This document shows positions 57,128-64,000 of a DNA stretch of 64,000 nucleotides, piece by piece; the first letter of the stretch is position 1; every line of letters begins with the position of its first letter. A program made the position numbers and the translations under genes. The notes beneath the pieces are model-generated. The model was not told the origin of the DNA. It did not search any database and was given only the letters and a program-made list of their open reading frames with translations. The stretch comes from Rubellimicrobium arenae (GTDB taxonomy: Bacteria; Pseudomonadota; Alphaproteobacteria; Rhodobacterales; Rhodobacteraceae): NCBI RefSeq assembly GCF_017916275.1, contig NZ_JAFMST010000004.1:1-64000 (forward strand), given 5' to 3'.

Positions 57128-58353
57128 GCGACATTCCTTTCGCTTCCGGCGGCGACGGGCGTGGCGGCGGCGGGGATCGGGGCAAAGGTCGTCTTGCCGT
57201 CCACGATGGGCTTGTCGGGCGCGGCGCGCATCCGCCACGCGGCGTAGAAGCCCAGCGCCAGCATGACGGCCGCGATGATGGCCCAGAAACCTTCGGCCCC
57301 CATCCAGTCCATCGACCAGCCCACCACGAGAGGCCCGGCAATCGCGCCGAGTCCGTTGATGAACAGAAGTCCGCCAGAGGCAGCCGCCATGTCCTCGCGT
57401 TCCAGGTAGTCGTTGGCGTAGGCGATCAGAAGCGCATAGAGGGGGTTGGAGGTTCCCCCCACCACGGCCGAGGTCAGGAGGACGAGCCAGAGCGGCCCCG
57501 GCCAGAGCAGCGCCACCAGGGCCATGCCGCCCCCCAGCATCGATAGCCCCAGGATCAGCAGCCGCCGGTCCATCCGGTCCGACAGCCAGCCGATCGGGTA
57601 CTGCGACGCGAGTGCGGCGAGATAGGTCACCGACACCATCCAGGTGATCTGCCCTTCCGCGAGGCCCGCCCGGGTGCCGTAGACGGCCGACATCCCGAAC
57701 TGCGCCGCGAAGACCGATCCCAGCAGGAACATCCCCGCGCAGGCGAGCGGCGAGGCCGAGACCAGGCGGCTCATCTTCAGCCGCTTGGTGGCCGCGAACT
57801 CGGGCGTGGTCTGCGTGGCCGACAGCAGCGCGGGCGCAAAGCTGAGCGACACGAGGATCGACGGGATGATGAAGACCGCAAAGCCCCCGACGTCGTTGCG
57901 AGCGATCAGCCACTGGGCCGTGACGATCCCGGCCATCTGGACGACCATGTAGAGCGACAGCGCCTTGCCGCGGTTCTCGTTGCTGGCGGCGCTGTTCAGC
58001 CATGATTCGGCGGTGATGTAGACACCGCAGTAGCAGAAGCCGATGGCCACGCGGGCCAGCGCCCAGACCCAGGGTTCGGGCAGGATCGGGTAAAGGATCA
58101 GGATGGCCGAGATGGCCGAGCCAAGCGCCGAGAAGACCCGCACATGGCCCACCCGGCGGATCAGGACCGGCGCCAACCGCGACGCGAACAGGAAGCCCAC
58201 GAAGTAGGCCGACATCACCACCGAGATCTCGAGAGTCGTGAACCTCTCGAGTTCGCCCCGCAGGCCCAGCAGCGTGCCCTGGAGCCCGTTGCCGATCATG
58301 AGGAGATAGATGCCGAGAAGCAGCGCCCAGGCGCTCCCCAGTACTTGCAGCAT
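57124..58353 (-). CDS. MFS transporter (YcaD-like)
   Basis: 409 residues with twelve hydrophobic segments in two six-helix halves. Between helices 2 and 3 the loop APVLIRRVGHVRVFSALG resembles the MFS motif A region; SDRMDRRLLI gives its second-half counterpart. It resembles the YcaD-type subfamily, whose substrates are unknown. It precedes DUF924 in one unit. No regulator is adjacent. Confidence 0.85.
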   Translation of the reverse strand: MLQVLGSAWALLLGIYLLMIGNGLQGTLLGLRGELERFTTLEISVVMSAYFVGFLFASRLAPVLIRRVGHVRVFSALGSAISAILILYPILPEPWVWALARVAIGFCYCGVYITAESWLNSAASNENRGKALSLYMVVQMAGIVTAQWLIARNDVGGFAVFIIPSILVSLSFAPALLSATQTTPEFAATKRLKMSRLVSASPLACAGMFLLGSVFAAQFGMSAVYGTRAGLAEGQITWMVSVTYLAALASQYPIGWLSDRMDRRLLILGLSMLGGGMALVALLWPGPLWLVLLTSAVVGGTSNPLYALLIAYANDYLEREDMAAASGGLLFINGLGAIAGPLVVGWSMDWMGAEGFWAIIAAVMLALGFYAAWRMRAAPDKPIVDGKTTFAPIPAAATPVAAGSERNVA

Positions 58354-58436
58354 GGTGGCCGTCCTGCACTTGCCTCGCGCCGGGAGATAATCGATTTCCC
58401 GCGCGGCGCTGGCCTGCGGGCGACAGAAGCCGGCCG

Positions 58437-59480
58437 TCAGCGTCCTTTCGGCAACAGCAGCGAGGCGTCGCCGTAGGAGAAGAAGCGGTATCCTTCCCCG
58501 ATCGCATGGGCGTAGATCGCCCGGATGCGGTCAAGCCCCATGACGGCAGACACGAGCATCATCAGCGTGGACCTGGGCAGGTGGAAGTTGGTCATCAGCC
58601 CGTCCGCGACCTGGAGCCGGAACCCGGGCGTGATGAAGATGTCCGTCTCCCCCCGCCAGGGCCCGATCCCGCCCCCGCGCGCGGCGGATTCGATGAGCCG
58701 CAGCGCGGTCGTGCCGACCGGGATGATCCGTCCGCCCTCGGCGCGGGTGGCCGCGATCTCGCGCGCCGCGGTCTCGGACACCTCGCCCCATTCGGCGTGC
58801 ATCCGGTGCTCCGAGATGTCGTCCACCTTGACCGGCAGGAACGTGCCCGCCCCCACGTGCAGCGTCACATGGGTGAAGGCGATCCCCTTGGTCCGGAGCG
58901 CCGCGAGGAGCGGCTCGTCGAAGTGCAGGGACGCGGTCGGGGCGGCCACGGCGCCCGGCCGCGCCGCCCAGACCGTCTGGTAATCCTCGTGGTCCTGATC
59001 GTCAGCGGGGCGGAGCGCCTCGATGTAGGGCGGCAGGGGCATGCGCCCCGCGCGTGCCAGCGCCTCGGCAAAGGCCTGCGGCGAGAGGGCGAACCGCAGG
59101 AGCCCCTGCCCCTCCTCCGCGCCTTCGAAGGACGCCGAAAGCCCTCCGCCGAAATCGATGACCTCGCCCTCCTTCACCTTCCGCAGGGGCTTGAGAAGAG
59201 CCGTCCAGAGCCCCTCGCCCCGGTCGGTGAGCAGCGTGGCCTCGATCCGGGCCACGGCGTCGCCCCGCCGTCGGACGCCCTCGAGACGGGCCGGGATGAC
59301 CCGGGTGTCGTTGAGCACCAGCCGGTCGCCGGGCCGGAGGACCTCGGGCAGGTCCGACACGCGCAGGTCGTCCAGGCGGTCGGGCCCGGCCACCAGCAGG
59401 CGGGCCGAGGACCGGGGCCGCGCCGGTCGCGTGGCGATCAGCCCCTCGGGCAGGTCGAAGTCGAAATCGGACAGCTTCAT
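58437..59480 (-). CDS. queA: S-adenosylmethionine:tRNA ribosyltransferase-isomerase
   Basis: 347 residues, a step in queuosine synthesis on tRNA. Begins [20 protein letters not shown]. Motifs: [14 protein letters not shown] near 54-67, [19 protein letters not shown] near 181-191, [14 protein letters not shown] near 205-218, and the C-terminal [14 protein letters not shown] near 300-313. Length and order match QueA. No tgt gene is adjacent in the window. Confidence 0.96.
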   Translation of the reverse strand: MKLSDFDFDLPEGLIATRPARPRSSARLLVAGPDRLDDLRVSDLPEVLRPGDRLVLNDTRVIPARLEGVRRRGDAVARIEATLLTDRGEGLWTALLKPLRKVKEGEVIDFGGGLSASFEGAEEGQGLLRFALSPQAFAEALARAGRMPLPPYIEALRPADDQDHEDYQTVWAARPGAVAAPTASLHFDEPLLAALRTKGIAFTHVTLHVGAGTFLPVKVDDISEHRMHAEWGEVSETAAREIAATRAEGGRIIPVGTTALRLIESAARGGGIGPWRGETDIFITPGFRLQVADGLMTNFHLPRSTLMMLVSAVMGLDRIRAIYAHAIGEGYRFFSYGDASLLLPKGR

Positions 59481-59523
59481 GCCGTCTTCGCTATCCTTGG
59501 GCCGCGCGCGAGGCAACGCCGCG

Positions 59524-62500
59524 CTACGGCGTGGAGGGGGCGGCATGGCGCCGGAACAGCTCCCGAAGGTTGCCCGGCGCAAAGAGGGACAGGGGATTGA
59601 CGCCGACGCTGGGATCGTCCGGATCGCCGCTCAGGGTGAAGTTGACGCCCAGGAGCCCCTCGCCCGGGCGCGTCAGGATCGAGCCCACGCCGTTCAGGAT
59701 ATAGAGCGGCGACAGCACGCCCTTGAAGTCCATGCGGTAGTTCGCCGTGTCGAAGACGCCGTCCATCGACAGCCCCAGCCCCGCGCCCATCGCGCTCGAC
59801 CGCTGCACGGTGATCTTCGTGGGATCGATGCGGAACTCGGCGCTCACCTCGTCGAACAGGATGCCCTGCCCCCCAAGCTGCTGCAGCAGCCCGATCACGG
59901 AGGCGGCGTTCAGCAGGGAGGCCAGGACCGGCGCGTCCCGCACCTTGAGCCCGTTGATCCAGAGCTCGCCCGTGTAGCTGGCCGCATCCACCGGCAGGAG
60001 CAGCATGTCCAGCGCGCCGCCCTCGGCCCGGGTGAAGATGTTGGCGGCCGTCATGACCGCGCCGGCGTCGGCCCCCTGGATGCGCGCGCCCACGCGCCCC
60101 CCCTGCGGGGCCACGCGCCCGGTCACCGTCGGCCCGTCGTTCACCTGGCCGGAGAACACGCCCTCCAGCCCCGAGACGGTGCTGAACTCGCCGGCAAAGT
60201 TGGTGAGCGCGATGCCTTCGGTGACCTGCACCCGGTCGAGGTTGGCGCTGATGGGGCCGCCCTCGCCGCTACCGCCGCTCCCGAAGGTGGCCTTGGACAG
60301 GTCGAGCGTCCCTCCCGTCACTTCGATCCCGGGCGTATCGTGCCCCGGCCGGGCTGTCAGGGTCACCGGCATGTCGAGCCAGTCGCCCACCTCGAGCTGC
60401 GTGAGCCTCAGCCGGTCGAAGGCGCCGGCCTGGGTCAGACGGACGCTGCCTTCGGCGGTCAGGCCCGGCGCCGACAGGCTCAGGCGGTCGACGCGGACGG
60501 GTGTGCCCAGGCGGCCTTCCACCACCAAAGCGCCGGACCGCCCCGCGCCCTTGGACCAGCCGAGCTGCGGCAGGGACAGCGCGAGCCCCTGCAGGTCCGA
60601 GCGGAGGGCGAAGGCCACAGGCTCGCCGGGTGCGAGGTCGAGGGTCAGGTCGCCGCGGCCCTGTCCGGCCACGCTTCCGTCCGGAAGGAGGATGCCGAAC
60701 TCCTGCAGCGTGGCGGGCGAGATCTCGACCTCGGCCCGCACCGAGGACCGGCCCTTGGCCTCGGGGCCGAACGCCTGGTGCCAGCCGCCGACCACCTGGG
60801 CCGAGCCGACCCGCATGTCCCCGCCGATGTCGATTCCGGCAGGGGTCACGGTCGCGTCGAGCGCCTCGGCCGTCAGGGTCCGGCCGGGAACCAGCACGTC
60901 GCTGGTGACATCGCTCAGGCGGGCGGCGATGTCGTAGCGCAATTCGTCCTGCGTCATCGGTCCGAGGTAGAGATCGATGGTGCCCGTGGCCGCTGCCCGG
61001 CCCTGTGCGAGCCCGACCGGGAGCTGGGCCGAGCTCAGGAATCGCCAGGGCGGCTGGTCGAGGAGCGACAGGACGGCCGTGATCGGCCCGCGCGCATCGA
61101 GATGAACGGTGGCCGGGGATCGGACGGCGTCGCCCGGATGGATGACGAAGCCGGTCCCGGCCATGTTCACCACCCCACCCTCGGGCGCGGTCACGAGCCC
61201 CCGGTCCAGGCCCACGGAGAACGTCCCGCCCTCCCAGGTCAGGCGCCCGGCCCCGACAGTGATCGGCGGCTCGTTGGCGAGAGGGCGCACGGTGGCGTCG
61301 CTGAAGTCGCTGGTCAGGGCGACGACCGGCGCCGCGCCCGGCACGATCCGCAGGGCGGCTGACAGGTCGCGCAGGACGCCCGCAGTCAGGTTCTGGTTGA
61401 GCCAAGACCGCAGGCCGGGGCGCAGGCGCTCGGGCCAAAGCTCCATGATCCGGTCGCGCGTGACCTCGGCCAGGTGGCCGTCCAGCGCGACCCGCCACCC
61501 CTCGGGCGAGGCGGCGACCTGCCCGCTCACGTCGATGCGGCTGTCGTCATCGCCGGGAAGGCCCAGGCTGGCTTCGGCCACGTCGATGGTGAAGGGATCG
61601 AGCCGCAGCCGGAACTGGGCGGTGGCCTCGGGCAGCTCCACCGGCTCGGCATAGAGCCCGGGGGGCGAGGCGACGATCCGGCGCAGCGTGAACTGTCCCA
61701 GCAGGGCGCGCGGCAGGCCGGCCTGGATCTCGCGCAGGTAGGCGCGCCCCTCGCCCTCGACACCGCCCCAGTCGCTCCGGACCTCGACCGTGTCGAAGCG
61801 GACCGCTTGGGTCGCGGGGTCGTAGGACAGGTAGGCGCGGGCGAGGTCGAACGGCACGCCCTTGGCGCGGGGATTTGGCCGCAGCTCCCCTCCGGCGATC
61901 TTGAGCGCCACGCTCGTCGGCCCCAGGGCGCCGGTGTCGTCGAGCTCGACCCGGAGCGCCATGGAAATCGGCGCGTCCACCACCCGCAGCCATGTCAGGG
62001 CCGGGCTTTGGCTCGCGACGTCAGAGGCGGCCACGTCCGTCAGCGTCAGGGCGATTCGCGCCGAGGGGCTCAGGCGCGGGCTCTGATAGTCGATCCGGGC
62101 GCGCGTGACATAGGACCGCCCCGACAGCACCGACACCTCGCCCAGGAGGCGCGTCATCCCGCCATTGAGGTCGAGCGACAGGTTCCCCCCGTCCAGCGTC
62201 CAGCTCCGCCCTGCGCGCGCATCCTCGTAGTTCACCACGAGCCCCGTGACTCGCACCGTTCGCAGCGCCGCCAGCGCCGGACGCTCGAAGAACTGCTCGA
62301 ACTGGTCGGGCAGCGAGGCGAGCCCCCGGGCCCGCCCGACGTTGCGGCTTTCCCCGCCCGATCCAAAGGCGAGCTCCACGCTCCCGTCCGCGGCCCGGGC
62401 CAGCGACAGCTCGGCCCCGGACAGCGCGATCTCCTGGACCAGGAGGCTGCGCGCGAACAGGAGGCCCCGCGGCGAGACCTGGATCGTCACCTCGGGCACG

Positions 62501-62886
62501 CGGGCCAGTTGCCGCCCGTCCCGGTCCGCCAGCGTCACGTCCAGCAGGCGCACCTGCGGGTGGAGGTCGGTCGGCATCCGCAGGGTGATGGCCCCGAACC
62601 GGAGCGTCCCTCCGCCCATGGCCTGCTCGGCCGTGGCTTCGACCCGTTCGCGGAGCCAGGCCGGCGCGGTGATCTCCCGCCCGATCAGCATCAGAGGCGT
62701 GGTCAGCAGGAGGACGAGGCACAGCACCAGGCTGCCCAGCAGGAATCGGATCACGCGCCGCGTCACGCGGGGCCGCCCTGGACCTGGCGACGGCGACGGG
62801 ACGGGCGCCGCGACAGGAGCCTCGGCCTCCGTCACGTCCTGGGTCTCGGGGCTGGGGGCCGTCCATGCACGCATCGCTGTCATCAT
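59524..62886 (-). CDS. Large AsmA-like (DUF3971-type) membrane-anchored protein
   Basis: 1120 residues from the ATG at 62886. A Pro-rich cytoplasmic N-terminus (to about 42) precedes one membrane helix at about 46-68, then a very long periplasmic repetitive beta-rich domain of AsmA-type, ending in the DUF3971-like region. The C-terminal region ([18 protein letters not shown] and [20 protein letters not shown]) is typical. AsmA-like proteins are thought to move phospholipids to the outer membrane. Other starts are possible: a GTG at 62946 and an ATG at 62874. Divergent from bcp. Confidence 0.87.
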   Translation of the reverse strand: MMTAMRAWTAPSPETQDVTEAEAPVAAPVPSPSPGPGRPRVTRRVIRFLLGSLVLCLVLLLTTPLMLIGREITAPAWLRERVEATAEQAMGGGTLRFGAITLRMPTDLHPQVRLLDVTLADRDGRQLARVPEVTIQVSPRGLLFARSLLVQEIALSGAELSLARAADGSVELAFGSGGESRNVGRARGLASLPDQFEQFFERPALAALRTVRVTGLVVNYEDARAGRSWTLDGGNLSLDLNGGMTRLLGEVSVLSGRSYVTRARIDYQSPRLSPSARIALTLTDVAASDVASQSPALTWLRVVDAPISMALRVELDDTGALGPTSVALKIAGGELRPNPRAKGVPFDLARAYLSYDPATQAVRFDTVEVRSDWGGVEGEGRAYLREIQAGLPRALLGQFTLRRIVASPPGLYAEPVELPEATAQFRLRLDPFTIDVAEASLGLPGDDDSRIDVSGQVAASPEGWRVALDGHLAEVTRDRIMELWPERLRPGLRSWLNQNLTAGVLRDLSAALRIVPGAAPVVALTSDFSDATVRPLANEPPITVGAGRLTWEGGTFSVGLDRGLVTAPEGGVVNMAGTGFVIHPGDAVRSPATVHLDARGPITAVLSLLDQPPWRFLSSAQLPVGLAQGRAAATGTIDLYLGPMTQDELRYDIAARLSDVTSDVLVPGRTLTAEALDATVTPAGIDIGGDMRVGSAQVVGGWHQAFGPEAKGRSSVRAEVEISPATLQEFGILLPDGSVAGQGRGDLTLDLAPGEPVAFALRSDLQGLALSLPQLGWSKGAGRSGALVVEGRLGTPVRVDRLSLSAPGLTAEGSVRLTQAGAFDRLRLTQLEVGDWLDMPVTLTARPGHDTPGIEVTGGTLDLSKATFGSGGSGEGGPISANLDRVQVTEGIALTNFAGEFSTVSGLEGVFSGQVNDGPTVTGRVAPQGGRVGARIQGADAGAVMTAANIFTRAEGGALDMLLLPVDAASYTGELWINGLKVRDAPVLASLLNAASVIGLLQQLGGQGILFDEVSAEFRIDPTKITVQRSSAMGAGLGLSMDGVFDTANYRMDFKGVLSPLYILNGVGSILTRPGEGLLGVNFTLSGDPDDPSVGVNPLSLFAPGNLRELFRRHAAPSTP

Positions 62887-62966
62887 CGCGCCACGCCGCC
62901 GCGAACGGAAGCGGCCGCATCGCTCAAACTCTTCCGCAACGCTCACGGCTGCGCGAAGAAAAGCTC

Positions 62967-63443
62967 ATGACCCTCGAATCCGGCCAGGCCGCCCCCGATT
63001 TCACCCTGCCCCGCGACGGCGGCGGCACCGTCGCCCTCGCGGACCTGCGCGGGCGCGCGGTCGTCCTCTTCTTCTATCCGGCCGACGACACGCCCGGCTG
63101 CACGACCGAGGCGCAGGACTTCACCGCCCTGGTGCCCCGGCTCGAGGCGGCGGGCGCCACGGTCCTCGGCATCTCCGGCGGCGATGTCGCCGCAAAGGAC
63201 AAGTTCGTGAAGAAGGCGGGCCTGGGGCTGCCTCTTCTCGCCGACGAGACCAAGGAGGTGATCCGGGCCTATGGCGCCTGGGGCGAGAAATCGATGTATG
63301 GCAAGACTTATGAGGGCATCATCCGCACCACCGTCCTGATCGGCCGCGATGGCAAGGTCGCCCAGGTCTGGACCGTGGCCCGCGTGAAAGGCCACGCCGA
63401 GCAGGTCGTCCAAGCCGTCGAACGCCTGAACGCCGAGGCCTGA
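62967..63443 (+). CDS. bcp: Bcp-type peroxiredoxin lacking the resolving cysteine
   Basis: 158 residues. Peroxidatic Cys45 is in DTPGCTTEAQDF; the position that holds the second Cys in E. coli Bcp (50) is Gln here, so the enzyme is likely to recycle through an external thiol. Other blocks: FFYPADDTPG and YGKTYEGIIRTTVLIG near 112-127. It reduces peroxides. The ATG is 80 bases from the divergent AsmA-like gene. Confidence 0.92.
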   Translation: MTLESGQAAPDFTLPRDGGGTVALADLRGRAVVLFFYPADDTPGCTTEAQDFTALVPRLEAAGATVLGISGGDVAAKDKFVKKAGLGLPLLADETKEVIRAYGAWGEKSMYGKTYEGIIRTTVLIGRDGKVAQVWTVARVKGHAEQVVQAVERLNAEA

Positions 63444-63709
63444 GTCGGCGACTCGGCGGCGACACCCGAAATAGTTGTCAACCTGGACATCCGATTCGCC
63501 ACAGTTCTGCCGCAATTCGGCAGGAATCGGTTCCTGAGCTATTTACAGTCGGCAGATTTCTGCCGTTTGGGCTCTGCTCGGCCCCTGTGGCCTCGTGCGC
63601 CCTACTATAGGGCGTTGCGGCCATGAGGGGTCGCCGCTAGCCCTTGCCCCGGGACAGCGGACCAGAACCGGTCCGGCAAAACGGGGCGAAACCATTGACC
63701 TCATTGTTG
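63444..63709. other. Intergenic region with paired CTGCCG hairpins
   Basis: About 266 bases. Two hairpins use the same six-base arms: CTGCCG / CGGCAG (63507-63523) and CGGCAG / CTGCCG (63550-63565), the second followed by TTTGG and possibly ending bcp. CGCCCTA-CTA-TAGGGCG (63598-63614) is a further palindrome near the next promoter. No gene is supported. Confidence 0.5.
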
Positions 63710-64000
63710 ATGCAGCGCGTGCACGCGATCCTTGAGCGCAGGTTCCCGGAGCGGCGGCTCTTCCTGAAGTCCGAGGATCACACCCGCTTCATCCGTCTCG
63801 GGCCCGGCACCCAGCTTCTGGCCTGGACCGGCAGCGGCGCCCTGGTGGCCTGGACGATCGTCGCCACGGCGATCCTGCTGATGGACTCGATCGGCTCCGG
63901 CAACTACCGGGACCAGGCCCAGCGCGACAAGATGATCTACGAGGACCGGCTCAACGCGCTCTCGGCCGAGCGGGACCTGAGGGCGCAGGAGGCCGTCGCC
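63710..64000 (+). CDS. Start of a DUF5930/M23-type peptidase (truncated by the window)
   Basis: First 97 residues only. MQRVHAILERRFPERRLFLK and RFIRLGPGTQLLAWTG are followed by one membrane helix (about 41-60) and the start of a coiled coil (DKMIYEDRLNALSAERDLRA). This is the pattern of Rhodobacteraceae M23 peptidases with an N-terminal DUF5930 domain, which cut peptidoglycan and act in cell division or shape. The peptidase domain itself lies outside. A TTG start at 63695 would add five residues and is about as likely. Confidence 0.65.
   Translation, partial: MQRVHAILERRFPERRLFLKSEDHTRFIRLGPGTQLLAWTGSGALVAWTIVATAILLMDSIGSGNYRDQAQRDKMIYEDRLNALSAERDLRAQEAVA

Overview
The window looks like one contiguous chromosomal stretch of a high-GC alphaproteobacterium, most likely of the Rhodobacteraceae. 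The grounds are gene content: a CIO-type cydAB, a split imuA-imuB-dnaE2 mutasome under a GAAC-N7-GAAC LexA box, a gene-transfer-agent type holin/endolysin pair, VPLPA-CTERM proteins, the CcmE/F/H and BolA/GrxD context, and a DUF5930-like start at the right edge. I cannot assign a genus from sequence alone. I saw no tRNA, rRNA, insertion sequence, phage integrase or CRISPR array. Nearly all bases are in genes of one compositional type.

Layout. 1-3600: cyanide-insensitive quinol oxidase (cydAB plus a 37-residue DUF2474 protein) and a flavin reductase. 3.7-11.3 kb: a xylose regulon, with a ROK repressor transcribed away from xylF-xylH-xylG-xylB-xylA. 11.4-17.2 kb: the SOS mutasome imuA-imuB-dnaE2 with a LexA box. 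17.3-22.1 kb: an Anbu operon (circularly permuted ATP-grasp, alpha-E, transglutaminase, proteasome-like Anbu) with a translationally coupled PPP phosphatase. 22.1-24.5 kb: a cupin divergent from uxuA and an SDR, probably uronate catabolism. 24.6-30.1 kb: CoxG-like protein, comEC, gltX and gltA.

30.1-35.3 kb: a minus-strand run read argC-ccmE-endolysin-holin-ccmF-ccmH, in which a gene-transfer-agent type lysis module sits inside a cytochrome c maturation cluster. 35.3-41.9 kb: a DUF2171-like protein, murI, a LysR gene with a structured promoter region, an intergenic stretch ending in a strong terminator (possible small RNA), purL, bolA, grxD and an unknown membrane-anchored protein. 41.9-46.1 kb: zapA and a coiled-coil partner, divergent from tkt and gap. 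46.1-50.1 kb: a DUF1127 small protein, coaD, a CBS protein, and a LysR gene divergent from mmsA. 50.2-54.7 kb: uvrA, with its own LexA box, between two VPLPA-CTERM proteins. 55.1-64 kb: lpdA, DUF924, MFS, queA, a large AsmA-like protein, bcp and the start of an M23-type peptidase.

Functional themes. Two separate LexA boxes tie imuA-imuB-dnaE2 and uvrA into one SOS response. Xylose uptake (XylFGH), isomerisation and phosphorylation feed the pentose phosphate enzymes, of which transketolase and GAPDH lie in the same window. The most intriguing regions are the Anbu operon with its attached phosphatase, the lysis genes nested in the ccm cluster, and the LysR-purL intergenic region with paired inverted repeats and a terminator-ended structured stretch.
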